Below, in pieces: positions 1 through 12,085 of a stretch of DNA of 64,000 nt (the first letter of the stretch is position 1; every line of letters starts with the position of its first letter). Origin of the DNA: Ophiocordyceps camponoti-saundersi (nom. inval.) (lineage: Eukaryota > Ascomycota > Sordariomycetes > Hypocreales > Ophiocordycipitaceae). A program made the translations under genes and the position numbers. Under the pieces are notes generated by a model. The model was not told the DNA's origin, made no database searches, and saw only the letters and a list, made by a program, of their open reading frames with translations. Location of the stretch: NCBI GenBank assembly GCA_003339415.1, contig PDHQ01000062.1:106654-170653 (forward strand), read 5' to 3'.

Positions 1-3000
1 CTGTATGGAAGTAAGTGACGGTTGCAATGAGTTTACATGCATGTTGTTGTCATGCTATTGTCTTTGTATGTTGTTGTCGAGGGTCACCTTCTATCTACCA
101 GGGAAGAAGGAGAAAATACACGTACATACATACTGTACATACATAGTTGCGTCAGACACAACCAGTTCGGCTTTTGAAGTCAATCGCCTCGTCAATAACA
201 TCAGCCTCCTTTCAAACCCACATCTCCTTTCAAGCGGAACATTGAAAGATACTTACATACAACAAGGTAGGCGAAGAGAGAAGAGGAAAAAAGGGAGTAA
301 CAGCCAAGTCCTTGGGACATGCATAGCTGGAGAGTTGACAAGGGGAGGCAAAGCACGCCCCCCCCCCCTTTCCATCTCCACCTATAAGTGAGGCTGCGAT
401 GGAGTCCTCTGTGACTCAAAGCCATGCACATATCCAAGCCCACCCCTCTCTTCGTGTTGTCCGTCTACCTTGGATGGGACAAGGTGGATTCAGAAATGCT
501 ATGGTTACGTGGAGTGAGGTTATACACAAGGTAAGGCTATAATTTAAAATTAAACCATACCGGTCAAAGCACATAGGCTATATCCGTAGAGCATACATAG
601 GCTATAGGTCTTACATACATATGTACTATGTACAATGCCGTGCCACGCCGGTGCAACCTAGACAACTCCTATTCCGATTGATTGATTGGTTTTCTCTCTC
701 CCCACTCACTCGCAACCCATTATCCGTGCGTAGAGGGCGCGAGGAATGACAATATGTAATGGTGACGAAAGGAAAATAAACAATAAGAAGAAGACAAGAC
801 AGGCTTTCCTGGCTCACATTCGCTCTCCTATCAAAGGAGGGAACACATCTTGTGAACGGATACATGCCTTGATACATTTATATCATCTGTATGTATGTAT
901 CATGTATGCATGATTCTCTCGGTAGGTATGCGAGGACGATATGTACAGCATGTCAAGAAGTATGCATACATACATAGGTAGGGTTCACAAGACGGACTAG
1001 GGGTATTGAGCAGTTAGAAGAAAAAAAAGTCTAAGCTCCGCCGGAGACCCAGACCGCAGGAAAAGGGAACAAGGAAAAAGGAAAACACTGGGCCGTTTAA
1101 CTTTATGCTTGTTCGAAATCCATTGCAGACTATGCGTATAGTTTACAGGGACAGATACATATGTACATACATATAGTGGAATCCAAGAAAGAAGGGTTGG
1201 GTTGACTTTAACAACCCTCCCCCCGGAGCCTCTTATCCGGCGGAAGGAGACGGAAGAGAGAGAGAGAGAGGGGTGTGGGGAGAGAGGTAAAGAGAGAAAG
1301 AGGGAGATACGGAAAGAAAGGAAACAAATGAAAAGGTTAAGGGGTATTGGAGTGGGTTGCTGGGCGGGGAAAAGGGGGGGGGGGAATCCGTAGGAGCCGA
1401 AGGGGGAGGCAGAACAAGTGTGTGCGCGTCACAGGATGGGCAGATGGTATACACAGAGCAATGTATAGCAGTCACAGCATTGTATACCTACCTACAATGT
1501 AGCCATGATGGGCGCGATGAGTATATGAGTGGATGGATCATGGACGCATGTATGACGTATCTGGATAAGGATAGGACATGGCATGGCATGATTAAGATAG
1601 GAAACAGCATAGGCTACTGGGCAGGGCATGGTAGGGCATAACAAGGTTATGTACATACTTTACCTACATGCATGCATAACATGGAAGGGTACGGATAGAT
1701 GAACGATAACTACACATACATACAATACGCATCATCCGACTTTTTCTCTATTCTCCTTAGACTCGTGCAAATCCCAAGCAGCGGCTTTGCGTCTTCTGGC
1801 CGGGGGAGGAGATCTATGTATGTATGTATACCCAGGGCCGAAACTTGATCTGGGTCAGGTTTTTATTTTTTTTTTGCCCTCTCAAAGGAACAAGGAGATG
1901 GGAGTGTATGTATGTATATATGTTTACAAGTATGTAAGAAGACGAGTGACTGACTCGACCAAGGGAGTCGGAGGAGTTTGGGGGAACAGAAAGGAGACGA
2001 CGAGGGGAAGGGGGGGAAGAGAGAGAGAGAGAGAGAGACAAGGAGAGAGTTGGTCAATGCCGAGGTATACATACATACCTATCTACATACAGACATAGGC
2101 TCTAGGTACTTACCTACCTAGTTACAGCATGTTGTATGTATGTTGCAGATTTGCATGTGTGTGTGTGTGTCGCCATGGGATCTGCCTAGGAGATTAAGCA
2201 TGCATCTTCTTTCGTGTCTGTCCATAAGCCTACCTACCTACCTAGATGGTGTGAGCGTATTAGCCTGTGTTTTACATCAGTGTGCTTTACGTATCCGCAC
2301 ATACATACGCATGTGTATCAATTAACTCGGGTGGCACAACAAGCAACGAACAACTACCTATAAACGCGTGTAGAAGCTTACACTCCGGAAAGTCTCCCCC
2401 TCTTGAATTCCCTCCCTCCTCTTTAGCAGCCTAGATATACAAAGAAGAAAGGGACAAGGGAAAGAAAAATACATAGGCTAGCCTCCCGTCTAATTCAACC
2501 TCGACTTGCGGACAGTAGGCCGACCGGAGCGGGGACGCGGGACGGGCCGTGGAAAGGTGGAGAAGGAAGGCTTAGACCGCACCGACGCGGGGAGAGGAAG
2601 GGGGGGGGAGCAACACAGTATCCCGGCGCCGGTGGTTTTTTTTTTTTCTCTCCCCTCCCTTCTTTTTATCTTCCGTTGCATACATACATACATACAACAT
2701 GTGTATGTATATACAGACTTGCCGAGAGAGATCAACTAGAGACTATATTTTCCTAGTAAAAGAGAGAGGGGAAGAGAGACACGATTATGAGACAATGACA
2801 TTATCATGTTGGTCATGCCCTCTCTCTTCTTCCTCCCAGTATGTATGCATACCCCCTATCCACCCCCCTCCCTTTTTCCACACCCTCCACTACACCACCC
2901 CTTTTTTTTCTTTCTTCATTTTCCTTTCTCTCCTTGGTTGCTTTCCCTTCCTCTTCTTTTCCGCGACGCCCGTTTCAGTCAGGTTAGTTGGAGAAGCCGG

Positions 3001-3367
3001 GACGGACGTAAGTCAGCGGGTGCGGAAGGTAAAGCAACAACACTCGACACGAGCCTTTTTTTACCTTTATTCTCTTTTAGTAGAATTGTTCTTGTGATGA
3101 ATGATGTAAGAGAGAGAGATGAACGAGAGACTCGAGCTGAAGGGGTAAAGGGGATGAAGATTTTGCTATCCCGGACATGCCAGACATGTCTTCTCTCTCT
3201 GTATTTCTTGTGAAGTACGCAGGTAGGTATTCAAGTGATTACCTATTCGTAGACAGCAAATATGCATATACATATACATATAAGCATATGTATGTATCTA
3301 TCCGTACATGCAGATTAGTACTCTACAAAAACCCCGTTTAAAAAGAAAGAAGCATTATGCATAATAC

Positions 3368-3407
3368 TGTCTATAAACCTTTTCTTTGCAAGGAAAGGGT
3401 TTAGACA
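3368..3407. repeat. imperfect inverted repeat (stem-loop)
   Basis: An arm reading TGTCTATAAACCTTTTC faces an arm GAAAGGGTTTAGACA across a short TTTGCAAG centre. The arms match apart from one mismatch and a two-base bulge. It stands alone in non-coding DNA. It could be a structured RNA, a decayed terminal inverted repeat or chance in AT-rich sequence. Confidence 0.4.
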
Positions 3408-4699
3408 AGAAGATAGTGTTGTGTTTTTTCTTTCTCTTTTCCTTCCTTCCTTTTTTTCTCAACTCCTCCTTCTCCGGGTGATTACTAACTCGATAGTGCC
3501 GTTCGGGAAACGTCTAGGATATTTTATATATAAAAGAAACAAAAGAAAAAAAAAACCTTGGTTGCTGCTGCGCCACCTTCGTATGTGTGTCTGTATGATG
3601 GATGGATGGATGGATGGATGACCCCCATAAGCTGGGAATGGAAAGTAAAAGAAAAGGAAAGGAATGGGAAATAAATGGAGCGATGGACGGAAAGAAGAAA
3701 AGAAGAGAAAATCTCCGTCACGGGCGGAGAAAGCTGGTTGAAATAGTCGTTTGCTTTTCTTACCTAGGTACCTACCCTACCCATGTTTCCGCGCCCTCTG
3801 GTCCGCGCCAATGCGAGCCCTAGCTATTCGTTCTTTTTTTTCCCTAAATCTTGATATCTACATAGTACCCATGTATCTGTACCCTCGTGCTGTACGGACA
3901 TGTACGGATACATGTGTTCGTTTCATCGTTGATACGTGCATACAGACACATGTATCCGTAAGTATGTACGTGTGTCTTTGCTTTCTCCTCGGACCTTTTT
4001 TTTTTTTTGCCCTGAACCTCATCGGCTTGGAACGGTCTGCTTGCATGTATGTATGTACATGTGTGTGGCGTCTTGGGGGTGGCAGGGTAAACTCGGACAG
4101 TTGCCGATAGACAAGGTGCATGTACAAGCGTATTTACTTTAACAAGGAGGGTTCATCAAGGATGCAAAGAAAAATAAACAGGCAGGCAGATTGTGTTATG
4201 TAAAAAGATAAATGCAAATAAAAAAAAAAGCTTGTTTAACTGGTTGCATTAGTCTTGCGCAAGTACATACATATATACCATGTAAGGTGAGGTATGCATA
4301 CTCGGTCGGGATGACGACAATTAAACTATGTATGCACATACACGATAAGCATCATGTTCTTCCCCCCCCCCCCCCCCTTATCAATTGTTTTTTGTTTTTT
4401 TTCTTTTTTGCAGTGCCGGCCGGGCTTTAGATCTGCGACGTGCGTCTCGTAAAAAACCAGGCGGGAAAGGAAAAGCAAAAGAAGACTCGGGTCAAGTCAA
4501 GTATGCAGAGAGAGGGTGGCGTGAATTATACTATGTATACGTCCGTATACATACACAAAAGGGGGGAGGGCGTGTCGTTGCGCATACACATACAAAAAGA
4601 GTCACTACCTACCCTAGGCAACCCCCCCTCAAGTCACAGAAAGAGATTGACTAACAGGCTGAACAAGTCGCTGTTCTTCTTATTCACTCCCCCTTGCCA

Positions 4700-4701
<2 letters not shown>

Positions 4702-4735
<34 letters not shown>
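4702..4735. repeat. (CT)17 dinucleotide microsatellite
   Basis: A pure CT run of about 34 nt follows a CCAGG and is followed by ATGTC. It lies in gene-free DNA and is one of many polypyrimidine tracts in the window. Confidence 0.9.
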
Positions 4736-4737
<2 letters not shown>

Positions 4738-7324
4738 GTCTCGTCAGCCCCTCTTCCCCCCCCCCGGCCGAAAAGGAAAAGGGATCAAGGACAAAAAAAA
4801 AAGGAGGGGCCAACTCGGCTGCGACGGCATCTCGAGTTGCGCCAAGGCTCCAAGGTAATCTTCTTTTCTTCTTTCCGAGGGTTTTTTTTATTCCCTTCTT
4901 TTTCCTTTTCCTGTAATTAATCGCTGATGTATCCTATACATGAGTGTATGTATGTATGTATACATGTACGCATAGTATCCGTACTTCAGTTAACTCACAT
5001 TTATCGTTTTCACTCTTTTATCCGTACTTTTTATTTTCGAAAAGGGTTATTAAATAGGCATCAAACTTGCTAAGAGAAAGGCGTGGCTTTGTGCGCGCAT
5101 CTGCATGCACGCTTCTACATACATTAACATTAGTATACTCATATATCCGTGCTCCTATGCTGTTGCCTGTATGCTATTGTATGTATGTACATACATATGT
5201 ATGTAGGTTCCCCCCCCCCTTTCTCGGCATCCTTGGAGACAGTTTTCTTAAACCAAGGTATTTTTCCTTGTTTATCGACTCACGCCCTGAGCCATGCGGA
5301 ATGGGTTTCCGTGCCAAGCCAAGTGGCTTGTAACGCTTAAATTCATGCTTAAAAGCCCCGAGAGCTGCGCGCTTTTGTCTGTACTCACGCCCCCCTCCCC
5401 TCTCTCTGCTCCCCCCCCTTTATCCTATCCTATCCACCACTTTGCTCGTTCATCTATTTGCACAACAGCAGATACATGTGTCCACATGTCTGCTTGTGAG
5501 AGCATCCCCTTTTCCGCCATACCCGAACTATATACATACATACCATGTGTGTATACGGATACACATTTACGTTGATGAACCTAGTATTCATACATACGTA
5601 CACAAGTTTATACATATTTATCTACCTGTACTAATACATATGTGCAAGGCATGTAGCACATAGTCTGCATGCATGTCTCTAGAATATCTCATCTGTTTCA
5701 TCTTTCTTTCTTCCTTTCGTTTTTTCTCTGGCTCTTCCGAGTTAGATTGCTGGCCAAGTCCGTGCAGAGATTAAGTGAAGTAGGTATGTATCAATGTATT
5801 TGCATATAATAACCATTACGGATACTTGTATGTGATGGTTATCATGATAATGATAATGATGACTACGTCGGTAAATACATACATGGACGGAAAAAAAGAG
5901 GGAAAAGAAAGAGGTAAAATCGTCCTTGTTACTCTTGTCGAACGAGCGAGAGAGAGAGAAAGACAAACAGACAGACAGACAGACACACGCACACACACAC
6001 ACGTAAGAACCCTGGATCGTCGTCGGTCTTGGCACGAGGTACGATCACGACTGACGGCACAACAGCTCGGCACATACGGGCCAGCCTCTTTTGCTTGGCA
6101 ACCAGGCCTGCGAGGTACCTACCTTTCGTAGTGCCCTGTACATACGGATACCGTACCTCCGCACCTCGATTCCCGTGCCACAGTCACTCACACTGATCAC
6201 ATTCAGACATGTACATATACTATCCGTAGTAGGTGACTACACCGTTGTCCTCGCCTAGCAATTAAAACCGTCCGTCTACTCCTATCTCTTCTTTTCCCGT
6301 TATGTGGCAGTGAACTACGTGCATACAGAGGTACATACACACCTCGTAGATAGGGGGAAAGAGAAAAAAAAAGGGGGGGGGGGGGGGTTCCTAGAGGGGG
6401 CGGCCGTCGCAGCCGGCTGGGCGGTCACCCATCCGACGTCATCGTCAAGAAGTTCCCCGTAACCAAAAAAAAAGCAGATGCCGGAGGATAGCCGAGCCAA
6501 GAGAAAACCTTTTTTTTTTTCCCATTCTCCTCTTGCAGGTATCCATTACATGTGCATACATACATATGTATGTATGTACATACATGTGTTTTTAGCTTTA
6601 AATTGTCTTTAACAAGGGCTAGTAAGGTATAAAGAAAGAAGAGCAAATGAATAGATGAATAACCCCAAGTTAGATTAGCAACCTTGTAATGGGCATTATT
6701 AGTTTGCAGTGCACAGACTTGGATTGCCCATCTCCATCTACCACTTGAGAAAAAAACCACTCTAGCTCGGTAATTTAACCTCGGCGCTCGCTCAGTAAGT
6801 TATCTAACACTCACATATTTTTCGTCTTGGGTCCCGGCGCCGGCGACGGCACCTCCCGCACTGGCCGTCTCTCTCTTCTTTCTTTCTTTTCTACTCCTTT
6901 GTCTCAGACCTTGGATGATTCAGCGTCATCATATCTTACCATTTCACCCTAGTAACTAAAAGAGAGAGAGAGAGAGAAAAGGGTAGGCACGGCAGGGAGA
7001 GGGGGGGGAGAAAAAGGTTGAAAAGGAAATAATGCCATGGATTCAAGACAATAGCCGCCTTCATCTCTTGTCTTGTTTCTTTTTGTGTCTCCCGGTGAAG
7101 AGAGGGAAAGGGATAGTTGCCGCTCGGCTCAACCGAGACAGTCAAGAATTGCGGGAGTGCATGTAGGTAGGTATGTAACTATGTGTGTACATACAGTAGT
7201 ATGCATGTATGTAAGTATGCTCTTGCTTGTCTTACCATCAATCCCTGTATCTGTATCCGTAGAGCTTCTTTTTCATCTTTTCCTTCGCCGTTATTAAGGG
7301 AAGAGGGATTACTTAGGGATACAT

Positions 7325-7362
7325 AGGAGTAGGAGTAGGAATAGGAATAGGAATAGGAAGGT
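7325..7362. repeat. AGGAGT/AGGAAT hexanucleotide tandem repeat
   Basis: Two copies of an AGGAGT-like unit grade into three copies of AGGAAT, a degenerate 6-nt tandem array in non-coding DNA. Confidence 0.75.
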
Positions 7363-8097
7363 GTAGTAAACAAAGGTCATGGAAGAAGTGGATTTTGACA
7401 CTTGAACTTGTGAGCTGCATGTCTACCTACCTATGTATATAATCTTAATTTTGCCAACAAAACAAGGATATCTGTATGCATGTATCTGTACATATATCAT
7501 GCAAAGTATGTTCATGTCGTCTTTATTCCCCCCTTTTCTTTTTCCGTTCTTTCCGACCTTGTTTTTTTTTCTTTCCCATGTTCACGTTGTCACTAGTCTG
7601 CTGCGCTTATGTAGATAGTTACAGAGAAAGTGATTCGTTTTAGATTTTTTTTTCCCTTTTTTAAAAAAGAGGGGATGGAAGGAGTTTAGAAAGAGAGGGA
7701 AAAAAAATAAAAGGGACCGGCGCCCCGGGCGGGAGAGGGATACAGGGAGAAAGGGGTTCGGCCGAGACGGATTGGCGTGGCGCTAAGGGTTTCTGGACTG
7801 GTCGGATGACGTGTGTCTGGTCTGTACGTTGATACGGATACATGCATATGGACTAACATGTATGCGAATACACATATGTATGTGCTTATGAAAGTGTCTT
7901 GAAGGACGATGTAGAAGGAGGAGCAGGAGGAAGAAGAAGAGGAAGAGGAAGAGGAAGAGGAGGCAGAAAATAAAAAAGAAGAAGAAGAAAAACGAAGCAG
8001 AGAGAAGATGGAAAGAAACAAGAAAAGAAAGAAAGAATTAAGCTTATGTATTGGCCGAGTTCCGATTTCTCGTGTCCCGATGCTTGGCCGTGCATCC

Positions 8098-8140
8098 GTA
8101 CATACATACATACATACATATGTACATACATACATACAAA
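8098..8140. repeat. CATA tetranucleotide microsatellite
   Basis: Consecutive CATA units, interrupted once by TGTA, directly follow ATCCGTA. This pairing of a TATCCGTA-like word with a CATA array recurs throughout the intergenic DNA of the window. Confidence 0.8.
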
Positions 8141-9364
8141 TATGCACATATAGAGGTACGGTTTACGGGTACAGAACCTCGATTTTTTTCTACATCTCTC
8201 TTTTCCTTTTTCTTCCTCTCTGCCGTTTTTATTCTTAACAGAAAAGAAAAGGACAGAAGAAGAAAGACAAGTAAAAGAAAAAGAAAGAAAAAAGAAATCA
8301 CATTTATACACACACGTAACTGCCTACCTAAATCTCGTGTATCGTAAGTGCCACCCCACACCACCTCTCTTTTTTAAACCTGGTAACCTACCCATCTAGG
8401 TTCCCTTTTTGCTCGTGTACGACTTACCTTTATCCATACCTGGATTTTTTTTTTCCCTTTCTTTTTCATTCCCTACTCGCTCTTTTTTTTTTCATCTTGT
8501 CTGTTCTGCTATAATTTAAACTCTTGCGAAACATGTAAGTACATATGTATATATATGTGTACAATGCATATTATATAAGAAGACGCCCTCCCTTGGCAGG
8601 TTTTACATATAACGAGGACGAAGAAAGAGAGGAAGGGAAGAAAGGAAGATATACATGTACATATACAGATAAAAGAATGGAAAGGGGGAAGGAAAGAGAA
8701 AATCGGGCTTGGGGAATGACCTTGACTGACTGGCTCAGATGGATGGATGGATGGATGGATAAATGAATGAATGGGTACCACAGTTTTTCTTTTCTTTTCT
8801 TTTTTTTTCTCTTCTTCTGACTGACTCACTTTCCTTTTTCTTCCCTGCTCATTCCGGCTTATAGAGTTATGCTTTACACCCCCAACAGCAGGGAAAAAAA
8901 TAGCTGCAGAGACAAAAAGCTTGTCCCGACCAACCCAAGACAGCCTCCTCGTCGCAGACACCTCACGCCCCCCCTTCCTTTCACTCCCTTCTTTTTCTTT
9001 CCTGTGTGTGTGAGTCTGTTCTTTTTTTTTACACCCTTTTTTTTTTATGTCGATCTCCTTGTAGCGGGTACTGCTGCATGAGGTCGGTCTACATACTTGC
9101 TTGTCTACCTCCTATTCACAAGCACAGGCAGTTATAGGGCACTATCCGTACCGGATTACTTACATGTACTACATACAGTACGCACCGAGTATAACATGCA
9201 CTTATTAACGGTACACACAGCGTGCACGCACACACACACTTTCTCTCTCACACACACACACTCCCTCCTCCCCCTCTCTGCCACATACCTACCTGCACAT
9301 ACCATCTATACCAATCTCTTGTCTTTCTCTCTCTCTCTCTTTCTGTCTCTCTTCTCTTCACACC

Positions 9365-9365
<1 letters not shown>

Positions 9366-9437
<72 letters not shown>
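9366..9437. repeat. 72-nt poly-C homopolymer
   Basis: An unbroken run of about 72 C lies roughly 1 kb upstream of the WOPR regulator. Such a run is hard to sequence, so its true length is uncertain. It creates spurious poly-Pro and poly-Gly open frames on both strands. Confidence 0.9.
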
Positions 9438-9883
9438 TTTCCCATCCCCTCTCCCCTGTCTTCTCACACACCCCCCCCCTCCTCTCCTCATCCTCACCCT
9501 CACCCTCACCCTCCCCCCCCTTCTCGGCTCTGCAGCGCCGACGTATCCATCTCACTAATCCTTTCATCTACCCCAACCTTAATTTACACTCTCTTGTTCC
9601 CTCGTCATTGATCCCCTTCTTCTGGCCCCCCCCCCCTTCTTCTTTTTACCACCATTGTCGACTTGGCCATTTTTAAACTTGATGCAGACGTCAAGAGCTT
9701 CTTCTTCTCCTTCCTCTCCTATTTCTTCGTCTCCTTCTTGTCCAACCTTTGACCTTATCGTCATCACCATCATCTCGACTTCACTCCGGTAAGCATTGGT
9801 CTCTCAAGCTTCTCTCTCAAGTTTTCTGCTCTCTACCTGCCTACTCTTCAACCCCCTCCATCCCTCTCCCTCCCCTTTCCCTC

Positions 9884-9884
<1 letters not shown>

Positions 9885-9930
<46 letters not shown>

Positions 9931-9951
9931 TCCCCCCCCCCCCCCCCCCCC
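9885..9951. repeat. interrupted poly-C tract (44 + 20 nt)
   Basis: Two C homopolymers, 9885-9928 and 9932-9951, are separated by TCT. They lie about 540 nt upstream of the WOPR start codon. The length may be an assembly estimate. Confidence 0.9.
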
Positions 9952-10489
9952 TACATGCCGCCTCCCGTTCCCGTTATACCCTCTTCCATGGAGGCCTCGC
10001 CTAAATCATCCTCTCTGTTGTTGTTGTGGCCTGGTACCGCCAAGCTCTCGTCTCAAGCCGTCATGCACATGGCCGGCGCCGCCTTGGACCGGGGGGTTTT
10101 CTAAAAAAGAAGAAGGATGTTTGCCATGATTAAATTTTTCTTTGTCTTTTTCTTCTTTGCTTTTTCTCTTGCTGCTTTAACTGCTTCCCTTCTTCCTGTG
10201 ACAGTTGCTTTTTCCCCCTCCCATCTTATTTCGACTCACACTCTCTCCTTCCTAAATCTTTTCTTCACTCCTTCTCTTCTTCAGTCCTTCTCTACCTCAC
10301 TCCGCTCCTTCCCTTCTCCCCTCACAACCAACACTGACGAGACGACCAACAGATTGCAGCAGCACGTCTAGTCTAGTCTCGAAAAAAAAACTCATCACCA
10401 CCAGCCTCACGGTCTCGCTGCATCCGTCAGACAGCGGAGGCCTCGAGGGGGGGTGACGAGGTGGAGGAAGACGAGAAGATCAGAGTCCG

Positions 10490-12085
10490 ATGGAGACGTA
10501 CCACGGCTTCGTGCGGGCGCCCGCCGACGCCATCAAGCTCTTCGAGGCATGTCGCCTTGGCTTGTTACCGCGCGTCCAGCGACGGCTATCGGAAAAGGAG
10601 AGGCAGTCTATCCGCTCCGGCTCCGTCTTCGTCTGGGATGAGCGCGAAGCCGGCATGCGCCGCTGGACCGATGGCAAGTCGTGGAGCGCCAGTCGTGTCT
10701 CCGGCAGCTTCTTGACCTATCGCGAGATGGAGGGGAAGCGTGGTGGTGGCTTCGGAGGGGGGAGCAACGGCGGCAACAGCAACAACAATGCCAACGGTCG
10801 ACGCGGTGGCGCCGGCAAGACGCCCGACTCGGGCCGTGGCAGCGACGAGGACCACGACGATGCCGAGCCAGAGGGATACCGATACAAGGCAGACGGATTG
10901 ATGAAGCAGTCGTTTAGCCTGACGACCTCGACTGGCCAGCATCTTCACCTAATCTCCTACTACACTCGCCCGCACGCCGGCCAGCCCGACCTGCCTCAGC
11001 CGACGACCGACCCGAACCTCCGAAATGTGATGCCTCCCAAGGGCATGTATCCCGAGTCGAGCATGGGCGAGACCAACTCGACGCCGGCCATGACGAGGAC
11101 CCCCATGACCCATGCCTATCTCCAGCATCACCATGCTCCCTTTCCCTATCCCGCCGGCCAGCCGACGTCCTATGGATGGCCGCCTTCGCCCGCTTCTACG
11201 CCGCCCTTTGGCCACTATGCGACGGCACAGTACCCAGGCCATCCTCATTCGCACCCTCATCCTCATCCTCATCCTCCTTCTCACCAGCTTCCTCATTCTC
11301 AACCTCATACTCATTCTCAATCGCATCCTCACCCTCACCCTCACCCTGCCGCTCATTCTCATCCTCACCCTCAATCTCACCCTCACCCTCACCAGCAGCC
11401 GCCGCCGCCGCCGTCGCAGCAGCAGCAGCAGCAGCCACAGCAACCGCAGCATCACCACCACCACCACCACCACCCCGCTTCTGCTGCCCCTCCCCCTCCC
11501 CCTCCGCCGCCGGCGTCATTGCAGCAGCAACAGCAGCAGCCGCTTCACCACCACCACCACCACCAACAACAACAACATCATCATCAACCCCCATACGGCC
11601 ATTACACCCACGCCGCTGCCCCTCCCCACCCCCCGGCTGAGCGCACATCGCTGCCGCCGCTGCAGAAGACGCAGCCGCCATATCTCCCTCGATCGCACGA
11701 CTCGCCGCGGCAGAAGAAGTTGCAGGCAGCCGCCCAGGCCGTCATGAGCGATCCTCAGCTCAAGCCCGGCCCCCTGCCGGCCCTCAACGCCTGCATCTCC
11801 ACGCCGCCCACCCGCCAGCTGAGCGTCACGCCGCCGGCTCACCATCACAACCACTACCACCACCCCTCGCATCACGCACATCACCAGGCTGCCACCAGCC
11901 GGCCCAGCCTCTCAGCCCTCTTACATCCTACGCCGGCCAACAGCGAGCCTGGTAGCGCGAAGACGGTCAGCAGTGGTAGCGCCAGCAGCAGTCCTCGCGC
12001 CAATGGCCTCGTCCTGGACAAGACCGGAGCCAACAACGAGGATTATCGGGCGCTGAGGATGCTGGATCGCAAGTTTTGCATCTAG
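10490..12085 (+). CDS. pac2: Pac2/Gti1-family WOPR-domain transcriptional regulator
   Basis: This is a single-exon gene of 531 aa. Residues 1-82 form the first WOPR half, with TYHGFV, LLPRVQRR, SGSVFVWDE, RRWTDGKSWS and SGSFLTYRE. Residues 126-162 form the second half, with YRYKADGLMKQSFS and GQHLHLISYY. Between them lies a Gly/Asn/Asp-rich linker. From about residue 245 to 390 the protein is His/Pro/Gln-rich, partly encoded by CCTCAY-type hexamer repeats, an expected disordered activation-type region. WOPR proteins (S. pombe Gti1/Pac2, Candida Wor1, Histoplasma Ryp1, Fusarium Sge1) bind DNA in the nucleus and control morphological, sexual or virulence programmes. The intact METYHGFV start fixes the initiation codon. 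The tandem-repeat region is likely to vary in length between strains. The paralogue assignment to Pac2 rather than Gti1/Sge1 is from memory of the motif wording. Confidence 0.9.
   Translation: METYHGFVRAPADAIKLFEACRLGLLPRVQRRLSEKERQSIRSGSVFVWDEREAGMRRWTDGKSWSASRVSGSFLTYREMEGKRGGGFGGGSNGGNSNNNANGRRGGAGKTPDSGRGSDEDHDDAEPEGYRYKADGLMKQSFSLTTSTGQHLHLISYYTRPHAGQPDLPQPTTDPNLRNVMPPKGMYPESSMGETNSTPAMTRTPMTHAYLQHHHAPFPYPAGQPTSYGWPPSPASTPPFGHYATAQYPGHPHSHPHPHPHPPSHQLPHSQPHTHSQSHPHPHPHPAAHSHPHPQSHPHPHQQPPPPPSQQQQQQPQQPQHHHHHHHHPASAAPPPPPPPPASLQQQQQQPLHHHHHHQQQQHHHQPPYGHYTHAAAPPHPPAERTSLPPLQKTQPPYLPRSHDSPRQKKLQAAAQAVMSDPQLKPGPLPALNACISTPPTRQLSVTPPAHHHNHYHHPSHHAHHQAATSRPSLSALLHPTPANSEPGSAKTVSSGSASSSPRANGLVLDKTGANNEDYRALRMLDRKFCI
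11238..11400 (+). repeat. in-frame CCTCAY hexamer repeat coding His-Pro
   Basis: Degenerate copies of CCTCAT/CCTCAC/TCTCAC run through the WOPR gene and encode alternating His-Pro/His-Ser. The repeat keeps other frames and the opposite strand open, giving Leu/Ile-, Ser/Pro- and Arg/Met-rich shadow frames that are not genes. Confidence 0.85.

Larger units (their letters stand above)
1..9361. other. gene-poor microsatellite-rich intergenic region
   Basis: I see no supportable gene in this 9.4 kb. All open frames are short, rich in low-complexity Ser/Leu/Pro/Lys or in repeats of Tyr-Ile-His/Cys-Met-Tyr, which is how CATA/TATG microsatellites translate. None shows a recognisable domain or the GC-rich third-position use of the genes further along. 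The DNA holds many CATA/TATG arrays, GA/CT tracts, short G or C homopolymers and repeated TATCCGTA/TACGGATA words. An unannotated long non-coding RNA or small peptide gene cannot be excluded. Confidence 0.6.
9362..10489 (+). promoter_or_regulatory. pyrimidine-rich upstream/leader region of the WOPR gene
   Basis: About 1.1 kb before the WOPR start codon is strongly CT-rich and holds poly-C runs of about 72, 44 and 20 nt. Several ATG-initiated upstream frames occur, including one at 9796 and one at 10117. CT-rich DNA is common just upstream of fungal transcription starts, and WOPR regulators such as Candida WOR1 are known for long 5' regions, so a long leader is plausible. No transcript data are visible here, so the transcription start is unknown. 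Confidence 0.45.

Noticed and set aside
9097..9611. Plus-strand open frames with long poly-Pro and minus-strand frames with long poly-Gly
   Set aside because: They are translations of the poly-C run; lengths depend on the homopolymer and no domain flanks them.
10949..11884. Long antisense and alternate-frame ORFs over the WOPR gene
   Set aside because: They stay open only because of the hexamer repeat coding His-Pro; composition is Arg/Met, Ser/Pro or Ala/Gly low complexity.
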